Positions 7,599 to 17,469 are shown, counted from the first letter of the stretch. The stretch is 41,993 nucleotides of DNA from Planctomycetota bacterium (GCA_016235825.1 JACRIL010000105.1:1-41993); one strand, 5' to 3'. Notes: generated by a model from the letters alone, not told the origin. Numbers and translations: made by a program.

Positions 7599-8306
7599 TT
7601 ATTCTTTTTCCGCTTTCTTTTCGGCCTTCTTTTCGGCCTTTTCGGAGGCTTTTTCGGACGCCTCGGCCGCCTCGGCCTCTTCGCGCTTCTTCTCGCCGAT
7701 GACTTCCGGCTCGGCAGAGGCGACGACTTCCGCGACCTCGGCGCCGGCGACCGGCTCGACGATCTCCTCGGCCACGACGCTCAACGCGCAGAGGATCGCG
7801 TCTTTGTCCTCCAGCAGCGTCGAACCATCGGGCAGCTTCATGTCGCGCATGTAGATGCGGTCGTTGACCTTCATCTCCGCAACCGAAACGCGGATGTCGT
7901 CGGGTATGTCCTTGACCTTGCAGCGGATTTTGACCTGGGCGAAGTTCTGGTGCAGCACGCCGCCCTCGGCCGCGCCCGCCGGCGTGCCGCGAAGCGTTAC
8001 GGGCACCTGGACCTCGACCAGTTCGTCAAGATCGACGCGGGTGAAATCGACGTGCAGTATGTCCTTGCCGAACGGGTCGTACTGGACCTTCTTGACCAGC
8101 ACATTGCTCCTGCCGCCTTCCAGGTCCAGCTCCAGCAGCCTCTCGCCGCGCGAGATGGCCAGCGATATGTCGTGAGTGTCCATGGAGATCGACACGGTCT
8201 TTTCGCCGTGGCCGTACAGCACGCCCGGAATCGTGCCGGTCTTGCGAAGCCGCCTGGCCTTGTGCGTTCCCTGTTCGGTGCGAACCTTAGCCTTCAATGT
8301 TTCCAT
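7599..8306 (-). CDS. rplY: Large ribosomal subunit protein bL25, CTC form
   Basis: 235 residues, matching the two-domain general-stress (Ctc/TL5) form and not the short E. coli L25. The N-terminal 5S rRNA-binding domain (about 1-92) has ARRLRKTGTIPGVLYGHGE; the beta-rich C-terminal domain covers about 95-185. The tail is a Glu/Ala/Lys repeat (KAEKKAEKKAEKE). The prs-rplY-pth order is a widespread bacterial arrangement. Confidence 0.95.
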   Translation of the reverse strand: METLKAKVRTEQGTHKARRLRKTGTIPGVLYGHGEKTVSISMDTHDISLAISRGERLLELDLEGGRSNVLVKKVQYDPFGKDILHVDFTRVDLDELVEVQVPVTLRGTPAGAAEGGVLHQNFAQVKIRCKVKDIPDDIRVSVAEMKVNDRIYMRDMKLPDGSTLLEDKDAILCALSVVAEEIVEPVAGAEVAEVVASAEPEVIGEKKREEAEAAEASEKASEKAEKKAEKKAEKE

Positions 8307-8338
8307 CTTATAACCCTTTGCCTTGCCGGCTCCGTCGG

Positions 8339-9298
8339 CTACCGGCGGTTTTCTATCTGAAACAGGCTGCTTACCGACTCGTCATTGTGGATTCTGTGCA
8401 TCGCCTCGCCCATCAGGGCCGCCACCGAAAGCACCTTGAGCCGCTCGCCGAGTGCGTCGGTCTTCTCGCGGCCGACCGGTATCGTGTCGGTAACGACCAA
8501 CTCGTCGATGGGCGAATCTTTGAGCCGCTCGATCGCCGGGTCGCACAGCACCGCGTGCGTGGCGCCTACGTGGACGCTGATTGCGCCCTTTTCCTTGCAG
8601 AGCTTTGCGGCGTTTGCGATCGTCCCGGCCGTCGAGATCATGTCGTCGACCATCAGCACGTTCCTGCCCTCGACGCTGCCTATCATCTCGCCGATCTCGA
8701 TCTGCGAGCCGGTAACCCGCCTCTTGTTTATGATGGCCAGTTCGCCGCCCAGCCGCTGCGAATAGACCTTGGCCCGCTTGACGTTGCCGACGTCCGGGCT
8801 GACCAGCACCAGGTTGTCGAGCTTCAACTGCGTGTAGTGCCGGCTGAGGACCGGCTCGGCCATGAGGTTGTCCACGGGTATGTCAAAAAATCCCTGAATC
8901 TGGGCCGCGTGCAGGTCCATCGTCAGCACGCGGTCGGTGCCGGCCGTGGCGATCAGATTGGCCGCCAGCTTGGCGGTGATCGGCGTGCGCCCCTCGTCCT
9001 TGCGGTCCTGCCTGGCGTAGCCGAAGTACGGCATGACGGCCGTTATGCGTTCGGCCGAGGCCCGCCGCAGGCAGTCGACGAAAATCAGCAGTTCCATCAG
9101 GTGCTCGTTGACCGGCTGGCACGTCGGCTGGATCACGAACACGTCGCGCCCGCGGACGTCCTCCTCGACCTTGACCATGATCTCGCTGTCGGGGAAGACC
9201 TGTACCTTGGCCTTGCCCAGCGGGACGCCCAGGTAGTCGCTGATCTTCTGTGCCAGTTGCGGGTTGGCCCTTCCGGCGAAGATTCTCAGGCTGCTCAT
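8339..9298 (-). CDS. prs: Ribose-phosphate pyrophosphokinase (PRPP synthetase)
   Basis: 319 residues, standard length. Makes PRPP from ribose 5-phosphate and ATP for nucleotide, His and Trp synthesis. Visible motifs: FPDSEIMVKV, the pyrophosphate-binding block with YFGYARQDRK, and the PRPP-binding loop VDDMISTAGT (about 221-230). ATG 9298 overlaps by four bases the TGA of a 31-codon open frame upstream and is preceded by a G-run ribosome site. It lies 32 nt ahead of rplY. Confidence 0.97.
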   Translation of the reverse strand: MSSLRIFAGRANPQLAQKISDYLGVPLGKAKVQVFPDSEIMVKVEEDVRGRDVFVIQPTCQPVNEHLMELLIFVDCLRRASAERITAVMPYFGYARQDRKDEGRTPITAKLAANLIATAGTDRVLTMDLHAAQIQGFFDIPVDNLMAEPVLSRHYTQLKLDNLVLVSPDVGNVKRAKVYSQRLGGELAIINKRRVTGSQIEIGEMIGSVEGRNVLMVDDMISTAGTIANAAKLCKEKGAISVHVGATHAVLCDPAIERLKDSPIDELVVTDTIPVGREKTDALGERLKVLSVAALMGEAMHRIHNDESVSSLFQIENRR

Positions 9299-9390
9299 GC
9301 CTTGCCCCCCGCCGTGCGCGGCATGATCGAGCGGACGCCGAGCATCCGCATGACTTTGCCGTCAAACTGCATGTTTGCGATCCGGTTCAT
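9295..9390 (-). CDS. Possible 31-residue leader peptide overlapping prs
   Basis: An ATG at 9390 opens a 31-codon frame whose TGA overlaps the prs start in the ATGA configuration typical of translational coupling. The peptide contains MQFDGKVMRMLGV and ends PRTAGGKA. The upstream ribosome site is weak (AAGCGGATAA). Nothing known matches it. It could be a leader controlling prs, the end of a decayed gene, or chance. Confidence 0.35.
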   Translation of the reverse strand: MNRIANMQFDGKVMRMLGVRSIMPRTAGGKA

Positions 9391-9432
9391 TTATCCGCTT
9401 TATTGTCTTTGAAAGCCAATTTCCAATAAGCA

Positions 9433-9504
9433 TTACCCGGCCAGGACTCGAACCTGGAATAGAAGGACCAAAACCTTCTGTGTTGCCAATTACACCACCG
9501 GGTA
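9433..9504 (-). tRNA. tRNA-Gln (anticodon TTG)
   Basis: 72 nt. The acceptor stem TACCCGG/CCGGGTA closes with U1-A72, typical of bacterial tRNA-Gln. The anticodon arm is GAAGG-TTTTGGT-CCTTC, giving anticodon TTG. The T-arm is CCAGG-TTCGAGT-CCTGG. CCA is not encoded. It lies 42 nt upstream of the small frame before prs, same strand. Confidence 0.96.
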
Positions 9505-10017
9505 ATGACGGTCAGTCTCGCGTTCGTTTCGCGACTTTCGCGCAAGACCTACGCGGCTGCGTGTAATTTGTTCCCTCGTCATCGTCCGGCCATCGTTCCG
9601 ACGGCCTGGCGTCAGGGACTGTGCGAGGCAAATCCGTGCAGCGGCATGTGGCTTCGTCCTGAGGCCTGAGCGTGCGGCCGCTACCTCGCAAGCCCATTGC
9701 CCTTTCGGGCACGCCCGCCGGACGAATGACGCCTTGCAACAAGGCCGGGAATACTAACCCCCAACAGCCCGCCCGTCAAGCCGCCACTTGTAAATTTGTA
9801 AATTTTGGCAGTATTGCAGCGTGGGCGGGTGGCATATTCGGCTTTTGCGCCAAGAAGTAAAAACAGGCTTGGCTGGTGGCATGTTCGGTTTCGCAGCGAG
9901 AGGTAAAAACGGGCTTGCCCGACGTAGCCCGGACAAGCTCGCCGCGGAAACCTTAGAAAAAACACGCCTTTCGAGGGCAAGATGCCCGCGCCACATTTTC
10001 AACGGGTGGCTAACCGT
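9505..10017. repeat. Gene-free repeat region
   Basis: No gene supported. It holds two imperfect tandem copies of about 45 nt (around 9829-9915: GCATATTCGGCTTTTGCGCC and GCATGTTCGGTTTCGCAGCG, each followed by a GTAAAAAC run), a diverged unit of the GCCGGACAAG repeat near 9915-9950, and a half-copy of the hairpin element (GGGC-AAGAT-GCCC near 9970) ending CATTTTCAACGGG. Confidence 0.55.
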
Positions 10018-12330
10018 TCATCCAGACATATTCTGCGCCGGGAGAATTTTTTTCAGCCAGGCGCGACAGATATTGAGGTCGAAGGGCCTTGGGCCGGCGA
10101 GGTAATGGTTGAGCGATTCTTTTTGTGGGTATGAGACCTTGATAATCCACATTGCCGGGCGGGCGGGTGCGGGGATTTCGCCCGCGCGGGCAATTCCGTT
10201 GGCCGGGACGGCCGCATCCGTCTGAAGCAGGACACTGTGCGTATCGGCGTCGCTGACCTCCAGCCGGACGGCGACATCGGCGAGCGTGTCGTTGACGGCG
10301 CAGATCGGGTGCGCCCCGCCGGCCGCCTCGCCCGCCATGCCGCACACGTCGGCCTGCACGCGCTTGAGATAATGATAGGCGAGTTTGGGGCGGTTGTAAT
10401 AATCCACGACCGCGTCGGAGATGACGGGCCAGCCGTCGCGGAGATTCCACCAGAGCATTCCCGTCCGCCGGCCCTTGCCCAGCCGCCAGGTCTCGACGAA
10501 GAATTTCAATGCTTCGGCCTGGGTTATCTGGCTGGCAAAAATAAAATCGTCCAGGTCCGACGGCACTTGCGGGAACAGGATTTTTATCTGGCGGGCCATG
10601 AGTTCGATGCGGAAATCATATATCCCGCATTTGGGGTGCGGCCTTACCGCCCGCGTCCGCCAGTGGTCGTTATTCTGCCACGGCCAGACGTTTTCCTCGC
10701 CCATCATCTGTTCCAGCGTCAGCCTGTCAGGGCAGCCGTGGTATCCGATCTCGCTGACGAAATGGGCATTCGAGGCGGTGTAGAACGGCCCCTTGAAATC
10801 GCCGCGCGGTCCCCACAGATGATCTTCGGGCTTGAGCGACTCGTCGCCGCGGCGGATAAGTTCCGGCCCGCGATAGGGCGAGCTGGGCAGATAATCGCGG
10901 TACGGGTCCAGCCGGCGGACAACGTCATCCAGCACTCCCCTGCTGATGCGGTCTGAATTGGGATCGACCGGGCTGGAGATCCAGTTGAAGACCTCGTCAT
11001 TTTCGTTGTTGCCCGCCCACAGGGCCAGGCTCGGATGGTTTCGCAGACGTTTGACAATCGTCTGGGCCTCGTCGCTTATTCGGCGGCAGAAATCGTCGTT
11101 CTGCGGGTAGGTTGCGCATGCCAGGGCGAAGTCCTGCCAGACGAGTATTCCGCGCCGGTCGCAGAGGTCGAAAAATGCGTGGTCCTCGTAGACGTTGCCG
11201 CCCCAGCAGCGGACCATGTTGCAGTTGAGGTCTTCCAGCATGTCGATGGCGGCTTGCAGGTTCAGGCTGTCGCGGCTGTGCAGGGCGTCCAGCGGAACCC
11301 AGTTGGTGCCGCGAGCGTAAAGCTTTTGCCCGTTGACGACGAACTGGAATTGGCCGTCGCCTTCGGGGGAGGTAACGTCGGTGCGGATCAGTTTTATTGT
11401 ACGCAGGCCGACCGTCTGGCTGTGCCGGGCCAGTTCCTCGCCGCCCGAATCGAGCAGCGAGACCGACAATTCATAAAGGGCCGGTTCCCCCCAGCCTTTA
11501 GGCCACCAGAGATCGGCGTTGCACACGGCCAGGACCGCCCGGCCGTGCGTGCACAGGGCCGGCTCGCTGTGCGCGACGGCGATCTTCCCGTTTCGCGCCA
11601 GCTCGACGCGAAAAATGCAATCATCCGTGGATGGCCTGTCCGTTACAACATTCCACTGAACCAGCAGGTCGGCGGTGCGGGCGCGTTCGTCGACGCGCAT
11701 GGCGGTCGCGTAAACGTCGCAGATGCGGGTCGGATTCACTATTTCGATGCCCGCGCTCCGCCAGATGCCGGCGCTGACCAGCCGGGGCAGGATGTCCCAG
11801 CCGTACATGTGCGAGGCCTTGCGGACGTTCAGGGCTTCCCAGCACAGGCCCGTGGCGTGTTCGACGGCCTCCGGCAGGTGTTTGCGCCCTTCCAGGACGG
11901 CCGAGGCAATGCGCACGGCAATTTCATTTTCACCCGCGACGTTGAGGACATTCGTAACGTCAAAGCGGTGCGGGATCAGCATGTTGTCGGTCTGGCCGAC
12001 CTTCCGCCTGTTCAGCCAGACCGTCCCCAGGCAGTCCAGGCCGTCGAAGACCAGTTGGGCCCGCTGGCCTGGCGCCAGAGGCGGGCTGTCGAACCGGCGG
12101 CGATAGAACCATTGGTACGTTTCCAGAGGCCGGAGCTGGTGAATGTTTTCGCCGAAGGCGATGTCCGGCAGGACGCCGGCGGCCATGAGGTCCAGTTCCA
12201 CGTTGCCGGGCACCTGCGCCGGTATCGTCGGCCAGTCATGCCAGCCCAAATGCTCAGGTTCTATCGGTCCGGAACACTGCTGCGGCCCGAAGGTCAACTC
12301 CCACGTTCCGTCAAGACTGATGCGATCCAA
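10018..12330 (-). CDS. GH2-family beta-mannosidase
   Basis: Hydrolyses terminal beta-mannosides. From TTG 12330 (GGAG six bases upstream) it is 770 residues with no signal peptide; an ATG-initiated longer frame from 12615 would run into the next gene and has no homology. The galactose-binding-like N-domain covers about 1-200 (SLDGTWELTFGP, LVFDGLDCLGTVWLN). Ig-like domains follow to about 320, then the TIM barrel from GTNWVPLDALHSR (341-353). Acid/base Glu is in WAGNNENDE (E443); the nucleophile is in HFVSEIGYHG (E527). The block NMVRCWGGNVYEDHAFFDLC is typical of beta-mannosidases. It follows the large exported GH2-type gene but is separated from it by a terminator. Confidence 0.92.
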   Translation of the reverse strand: MDRISLDGTWELTFGPQQCSGPIEPEHLGWHDWPTIPAQVPGNVELDLMAAGVLPDIAFGENIHQLRPLETYQWFYRRRFDSPPLAPGQRAQLVFDGLDCLGTVWLNRRKVGQTDNMLIPHRFDVTNVLNVAGENEIAVRIASAVLEGRKHLPEAVEHATGLCWEALNVRKASHMYGWDILPRLVSAGIWRSAGIEIVNPTRICDVYATAMRVDERARTADLLVQWNVVTDRPSTDDCIFRVELARNGKIAVAHSEPALCTHGRAVLAVCNADLWWPKGWGEPALYELSVSLLDSGGEELARHSQTVGLRTIKLIRTDVTSPEGDGQFQFVVNGQKLYARGTNWVPLDALHSRDSLNLQAAIDMLEDLNCNMVRCWGGNVYEDHAFFDLCDRRGILVWQDFALACATYPQNDDFCRRISDEAQTIVKRLRNHPSLALWAGNNENDEVFNWISSPVDPNSDRISRGVLDDVVRRLDPYRDYLPSSPYRGPELIRRGDESLKPEDHLWGPRGDFKGPFYTASNAHFVSEIGYHGCPDRLTLEQMMGEENVWPWQNNDHWRTRAVRPHPKCGIYDFRIELMARQIKILFPQVPSDLDDFIFASQITQAEALKFFVETWRLGKGRRTGMLWWNLRDGWPVISDAVVDYYNRPKLAYHYLKRVQADVCGMAGEAAGGAHPICAVNDTLADVAVRLEVSDADTHSVLLQTDAAVPANGIARAGEIPAPARPAMWIIKVSYPQKESLNHYLAGPRPFDLNICRAWLKKILPAQNMSG

Positions 12331-12379
12331 TGTCTGCTCCTGTATGAGCGCACATCTTACATTCCGGCGATGCCGCGAA

Positions 12380-12433
12380 CCACAATAAAACAACAGGCGC
12401 GAGGACAACCCGCATCGGGGCCATCCTCGCGCC
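12380..12433 (-). terminator. Rho-independent terminator after the 1540-residue gene
   Basis: GGCGCGAGGA (12396-12405) pairs perfectly over 10 bp with TCCTCGCGCC (12424-12433). On the minus strand the stem is followed by TGTTGTTTTATTG. It separates the large GH2-type gene from the beta-mannosidase. Confidence 0.75.
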
Positions 12434-12452
12434 AATTCACGGCAAAGCGGGT

Positions 12453-12474
12453 CCTGCCGGCAAAGGCCGGCGGG
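12453..12474. repeat. 9-bp hairpin just past the stop of the large GH2-type gene
   Basis: CCTGCCGGC/GCCGGCGGG with loop AAAG (one G-T pair), 11 nt after the stop codon. It may aid termination or protect the transcript end. Confidence 0.5.
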
Positions 12475-12484
12475 AATCCTGGCG

Positions 12485-15400
12485 TCATTTTTTCGGCGCC
12501 GGTTTGGGTTTCTCCGGCGGGGGCGGCGATGCCGTATTGAAGGACGAACCAAGGTTGCGGAGCAGATTGCTGTACAGCGACAGCTTTTTCTTGACGCTGA
12601 CCTTGATGTTTTCAACGCCTTTATCCCTGGACTTGGGGTCGAAGGTTTCGGTGTAATCGATCTGGTTGAGCAGTATGCCGCCCTTGCCGATCGGGTACTT
12701 GACCAGCCCGCCCGGCTGTGTGAGCAAAATCACCCGCTTGTCCCAGCCGTCGGGCATCTTGCGGAACAGTTGGAGATCGTCTATCTGCACAAGTTCCGAC
12801 CTGGAATCTCCGGGGTAAAAATCCTTGATCCTGACGGTTACAACCTTCGCCTGGCGGGGCGTGAATTCGACTTCCTGCATGTCTGTGGTCTGCGCCGACG
12901 TGAAAGGCGCCGCGTCCTTGCCGTCAAACAGAAGTTCTATGTCCTTGAGCGTGTGATAGATCGGGGCCGAGCAGAATGAGAAACGGGTGAAGGTTTCCGG
13001 CTTGTCAAATATCAGGTCAAATTCGTCGCCTCCGGACTTGAAATACTGGATGTATTTCCAGAAATCGGCGTTCGTCAGGCCGTCGGTAAGCACGGTTGAC
13101 GGAGCGGTCTTGCCTTCCGTGCCTTGCGTGGCGGCGGCGCCGAAGACGGCGAAACCGGCGATCTGATCGCCGTCCACAACATTGGTGAAAACGCGGTCCG
13201 AGACGTAGTAAAGGTTTTTCCAGGACGCGATAAATTCCATGCCGAGCATGTTCACGTCGCGGTCGCTGAGGCCCATGAGCAGCGGGTCGGTCCGCTCGCC
13301 CAGCACGACGGCCTCTTTCCGGAATTTGCGAAGCCTGTGCTCAAAGCCGACGAGCTGGTTGAAGTCGTTGATGCCTTTTTCATCCACGTTGCAGAGCATT
13401 ATCCAGCCGCCCTTTTCGCAGAAGGCCTTAACCTTGTCCTTCGACTGGTTCAGTTCGGCCACGGCGGCGGGCGTGGCTTTGACAATCAGCACGTTGGCGT
13501 CGCCCGCCAGAGCGGCTGCGACCGAGTCGCATGGTTCCATCTTGACCGACGTTTCGGAAATGAAGGATTCCAGCGTCTTGTCGCCGGCCAGCGCGGCCAG
13601 GGTCTTGCCCGGCTTGGCCGAGGCCTTCGACGCCGTCCAGTTAAGCAGGTTATAAAGCAGCCGGTCGGCGACAGGTTCTGTTGTGAGTTTAGAGGCTATC
13701 AGGGCCTGGCTGAGCACCAGGCTGCCAGTGCCGATTTGCGCCTCCATCATCGGCATCAGGCCAAGGTCTCCGCCAGCCTGGATCAGCGGGATCACCCCGC
13801 CCGGCGGGGCGCTGTAACTCGACCTGAACACCACCTCGTCGCCGCTCCATGTGAAGAAGTCGCGCTGGGCAAGGTCCCGAAAGACCGGGTGGACCATGGC
13901 CATCGGGAATGCGATCTGGCCGCTCTTGCCCCCGCCGAGCACGTACTCCGGGCGGGCTGGCTTGTCCTTCTCCTCGCCTGCGATCATTATGTCGGCCAAG
14001 GGCAGGTCGCCGCCTTCCATGGGAGTCTTTTGCTCCAGGATAATGACGATCTTTCCGGCCGGAATGAGTTCGCGCAGTTTGGCCGGGAAGGTCTTTTTAA
14101 TATCCGCCGTTATCGCATCCTTGCCGACGACAACAACCTTGACCCCGGCCGGGATGTCCGCCAGGCTTTCCAGGGCATTGAAGGGCAGTTTCCGATCTTC
14201 CATCCACTTGCGGACCGTCCCTTCGGGGTCGTACAGGGCCAAGCTTTGTGCGTCCAGGCCTGCCGGAGTGCCGGATTTCGGCAGGACGGTTATCGGCCTG
14301 GAGTCGCTGAAGACGACCTTTCCGCCGGCTGACAGTTCGAGATTGAGCTGCCCTTCCATCCGCTTGTCGGATGCCGGCAGTTTGGCTGTCAGTGAGTCTT
14401 CCTGTTCCTGGCCTGCTTGCAGCGGATAGGTCTTCTGGCCGGAATCGGCGTCTTTGCCGTCGAAGACCAGTTTCCATTTGAGGGTAAGCGGGTCATTTCG
14501 TCTTGTGCTGTTGAAGACCTTGATCGTCCGCTTGAGCTGCCCGCCGGGGAAAAAGACCGAGTTCCACTCGCGGACGAAGACGGTGCGTGGTTTCATGGCG
14601 TTGTCGGCTTCCGGCAGATGGGCGACCCACGGGCAGAACCCCGTTTCGCCCTGCCAGCGGGCGCCTTGCCCGGCGATCAGCATATAAAGCCCGGCCGCCT
14701 TGTCGGCGAATTTCTTGCCGCGATAGACGTCCGGCCCGCCTATCCATGCCATGCCCGAAACGTTGCCGGAATAGTAGAATTCCTCGCCGCCTATCAACGG
14801 CCTCTTGCCGTCCCAGACGAACAGATCCTTGCGGTCCGGATTGTTTTTGCGATACGTGTCATGGTCCTCGTTTTCCGGCTTGAGCTTGAACTTGTAGGAC
14901 TGGGTTGGAAATTCCTCGCCCCTTGGCCAGGCGTAATGCTGGCAGTTGATCTCGCACTGGGATCGGCAGTCGCCGGCCCCGTCGCCGAACGACGGACGGG
15001 TCGGGTCGAGTTCCTTGGCCAGTTTGCACAGGCCGTGGAACTTGTCCTCGCATATATTGTATTCGTTGCGGAACCGCAGCACGGCGTTGATGAATATCAG
15101 CTCGTTTTCCAGGCTGTACATCAGAATCGACGGGTGATTGCGGTACGCCAGGACGAGCTGCCTGACGTGCTCGGCGAAGTTCTCCCAGACCAGATCATTC
15201 CTGAGGTTGTAATTGATGAACATGCCGTCGATGCACGTCGAAAGCCTGCCCGGCACGCCGTACCTGTCGAAGAAATCCAGCGCCTTCTCACGATAACCCC
15301 ACAGCCGGTTGTCCGTGTCGGCGCATATCCGGTGGAACCGGTCGTACTGGCCGTGATATTTCTCGAACCACTGCTGCTCGGTCTTGCTGGTCCTGGGAAC

Positions 15401-17107
15401 GTCAACCCAGTTCCACAACCGCCAGACCACGCCGTTGAGCAGCAGGTCCTTGCCCCGGATTGTAATTTCCCTGAATCCGAAGAGGTCCTGCCGCACGTCG
15501 AGGGCCTTGCCGCCCTGTGTCAGCGTGGTTTTCAGCCAGTAGCAGTCGGGCAGATCGTCCACCGATTCGGACGGCCACCAGAGCTTGGCGTCGGCCCAGT
15601 CGCCGCCGACCTCGACTGCCTGCGAACCGCCGGCAGGGACGCTGACCTTGACCGGGTTGAAGGTTTTCTCGGACTTGCCGGTCTTGACGTGCACCGCCTC
15701 GCACTGAACCTCGATATCCGCCGCTGCGCCGCCCGGGTTGGCAACCGTAACGGTCGCGTCCAATTTCTTATTGGCCGCGCTTGTGCGGACGAACGTGTCG
15801 GATGTGTAGGCCGGTCCGGCGACTACCAGCTTGATGGGCTTGGTTATGCCGTAATCGGGTACGTTGTCCTCGCCCTTGCTGGACGGATACACGGGCGCGA
15901 CAAAGGAGTTGTTTCTCACATCTTCCTGCGACTGGTTGCGCTTCCTGTCAACGGTTTTGACCGCTTTGTGCAAGTGGCTCTGGTTATCGATCGCGTAGTA
16001 CCAGTCCTTGATCACCAGCGAGACGACGTTGGCCTGGCCCGGCTTGACGCCTTTGGTGATGTCGATGTCCCACGGAACCAGCGACGATTTGTGCCCGCCG
16101 ATGTATTGTCCGTTGACGAACACGCCGACTATCCAGGCCGTGCCGGAGAAATGCAGCACGAAGGACCGCCCCTTGAGCTTTTCGGGCACGTCGATCTTCG
16201 TCTGGTAGATCAGGCGATGGCCGAGCATCAGGTCCTGCCTGAATTCCGCGTCGCCGGCCACCGGCAGCTTTATGCCGCGCCAGCGCAGCTCGTACTCGTT
16301 TTCTTTCGGCAGGGCCTTGATCGGCTCGTAGATGTCCTTGGACATCTCCATGTCGTCGTAGCGGGCCACCTGCCAGAGGCCCTCCAGCGGCAGCTCGGCG
16401 CGGGCCGAAGGCTCGGCTGGAATTTCGGCCGCGAATTTGAACACCTGGCCGGCGGCGTCTTTGTCGATCTGCTCGTTATACTGTTCGCCCGGTTTGAGCC
16501 TGCCCTCGGGCGTCCAGTTCCCCCCGGCGATGAAGGCGAAGCAATCCAGCCCGATCAGCACGCGCCCGCCTTTCGTGGATTCGACGCATTGCGCTTTCAG
16601 GATATGTTTGCCGGCGTCAAGCTTGACCATGCCGATCTTCATCCAGGCGTCCTCGCACCATCGCCCGATCCGCATCACGTTCGTGGTCAGGTCCTCCGGG
16701 GCGACGGTCTTCCATTCCCCGCCGTCCACCTGGAATTGCAGGGGCGCGCGGGCGAACTCAAAGCCGATGCGCGCCCAAAACTCGTATTCGCCGGCCTGCT
16801 TGGCCTGGAAATCGTATTGTGCCACCAGCGGCTCATCCAGTTTGACGGCCTTGGGTTCTTCTTTCGGGGGTTTGCCGCCGGGCTGACTGGCGGGTGGATT
16901 GGCCGGTTCAATAGTCGTGCCCTTGGCCTTATCAGTTGTGTAATGCAGCCATTTGTCGTCGGAGCAGATCGGCGAGGAGGCCGCCTTGAACTGGAAATTG
17001 GCCGTCGTCGGCGTCTCGCCCTCTACCCAGATGAATTCGCCGCCCCGGGCCAGTTGAACCGATGCGATAATTCCGACGACGAGAGCAAGTGTGTTGAACT
17101 TGGCCAT
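12485..17107 (-). CDS. Large exported GH2-type glycoside hydrolase, multidomain
   Basis: 1540 residues with a signal peptide (about 1-22, AKFNTLALVVGIIASVQLARG). A carbohydrate-binding-like beta domain covers about 24-195. The GH2 sugar-binding domain is about 240-430 (FSGTAWIVGVFVNGQYIGGH), an Ig-like domain 435-550, and the barrel starts near 550 (LLLNGVVWRLWNWVDVP). The acid/base is E669 in YRNHPSILMYSLENEL; the candidate nucleophile is in PLIGGEEFYYSG (775/776). The long C-terminal half contains a class I amidotransferase-like segment (VKAFCEKGGWIMLCNVDE) and a discoidin-like region near 1390-1470. The tail PPPPEKPKPAPKK is low complexity. AAGGAG stands seven bases before ATG 17107. Substrate unknown; probably a secreted or periplasmic polysaccharide-degrading enzyme. 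Confidence 0.85.
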   Translation of the reverse strand: MAKFNTLALVVGIIASVQLARGGEFIWVEGETPTTANFQFKAASSPICSDDKWLHYTTDKAKGTTIEPANPPASQPGGKPPKEEPKAVKLDEPLVAQYDFQAKQAGEYEFWARIGFEFARAPLQFQVDGGEWKTVAPEDLTTNVMRIGRWCEDAWMKIGMVKLDAGKHILKAQCVESTKGGRVLIGLDCFAFIAGGNWTPEGRLKPGEQYNEQIDKDAAGQVFKFAAEIPAEPSARAELPLEGLWQVARYDDMEMSKDIYEPIKALPKENEYELRWRGIKLPVAGDAEFRQDLMLGHRLIYQTKIDVPEKLKGRSFVLHFSGTAWIVGVFVNGQYIGGHKSSLVPWDIDITKGVKPGQANVVSLVIKDWYYAIDNQSHLHKAVKTVDRKRNQSQEDVRNNSFVAPVYPSSKGEDNVPDYGITKPIKLVVAGPAYTSDTFVRTSAANKKLDATVTVANPGGAAADIEVQCEAVHVKTGKSEKTFNPVKVSVPAGGSQAVEVGGDWADAKLWWPSESVDDLPDCYWLKTTLTQGGKALDVRQDLFGFREITIRGKDLLLNGVVWRLWNWVDVPRTSKTEQQWFEKYHGQYDRFHRICADTDNRLWGYREKALDFFDRYGVPGRLSTCIDGMFINYNLRNDLVWENFAEHVRQLVLAYRNHPSILMYSLENELIFINAVLRFRNEYNICEDKFHGLCKLAKELDPTRPSFGDGAGDCRSQCEINCQHYAWPRGEEFPTQSYKFKLKPENEDHDTYRKNNPDRKDLFVWDGKRPLIGGEEFYYSGNVSGMAWIGGPDVYRGKKFADKAAGLYMLIAGQGARWQGETGFCPWVAHLPEADNAMKPRTVFVREWNSVFFPGGQLKRTIKVFNSTRRNDPLTLKWKLVFDGKDADSGQKTYPLQAGQEQEDSLTAKLPASDKRMEGQLNLELSAGGKVVFSDSRPITVLPKSGTPAGLDAQSLALYDPEGTVRKWMEDRKLPFNALESLADIPAGVKVVVVGKDAITADIKKTFPAKLRELIPAGKIVIILEQKTPMEGGDLPLADIMIAGEEKDKPARPEYVLGGGKSGQIAFPMAMVHPVFRDLAQRDFFTWSGDEVVFRSSYSAPPGGVIPLIQAGGDLGLMPMMEAQIGTGSLVLSQALIASKLTTEPVADRLLYNLLNWTASKASAKPGKTLAALAGDKTLESFISETSVKMEPCDSVAAALAGDANVLIVKATPAAVAELNQSKDKVKAFCEKGGWIMLCNVDEKGINDFNQLVGFEHRLRKFRKEAVVLGERTDPLLMGLSDRDVNMLGMEFIASWKNLYYVSDRVFTNVVDGDQIAGFAVFGAAATQGTEGKTAPSTVLTDGLTNADFWKYIQYFKSGGDEFDLIFDKPETFTRFSFCSAPIYHTLKDIELLFDGKDAAPFTSAQTTDMQEVEFTPRQAKVVTVRIKDFYPGDSRSELVQIDDLQLFRKMPDGWDKRVILLTQPGGLVKYPIGKGGILLNQIDYTETFDPKSRDKGVENIKVSVKKKLSLYSNLLRNLGSSFNTASPPPPEKPKPAPKK

Positions 17108-17469
17108 TTTCAGACTCCTTATTGGTTGGAATGGTTTTTTCTAATCCGCATTTACGTCAATGATAAGATAACCAGAAGGCGAATTCGCGTCCGGCTATAT
17201 TCATTTTTTCAAAGGCATTATCTGATAAGGCCACTTTTTTGTCCATAAAAATATAACATGGTTCAATGCCGTTGCCGCTGGACTGGATGATTCAATCGGT
17301 ATAGTATCCTGCGTCAGTCGGTCGCATCGCCGGCAACAATTGCCGGCCTTTTCCATCTTTTGGCCGATCTTTGACAATGGTTACATGAATATTGGAAAAA
17401 TTATGGCATGGCAAATCGGCAAAACCTGCCCTGCCTTGCGGCCTGACGGCGTTTTTCGGGTGAACGACG
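17108..17469. promoter_or_regulatory. Divergent intergenic region with hairpin
   Basis: Separates the large GH2-type gene (minus) from the SIS gene (plus). AT-rich bases 17140-17270 probably hold the minus-strand promoter, but I cannot fix its hexamers. GCCGGCAA (17329-17336) pairs with TTGCCGGC (17340-17347), followed on the plus strand by CTTTTCCATCTTTT, so it is terminator-like. A TTGACA at 17371-17376 is a possible -35 for the SIS gene, without a convincing -10. Confidence 0.4.

Noticed and set aside
12331..12615. N-terminal extension of the beta-mannosidase to an upstream start
   Set aside because: It would overlap the preceding gene and a terminator, has no homology, and TTG 12330 has a good ribosome site.
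14417..17248. A 943-codon open frame on the plus strand opposite the large GH2-type gene
   Set aside because: No motif, wraps the antisense of a protein with clear signal peptide and catalytic residues; an effect of GC-rich third positions.
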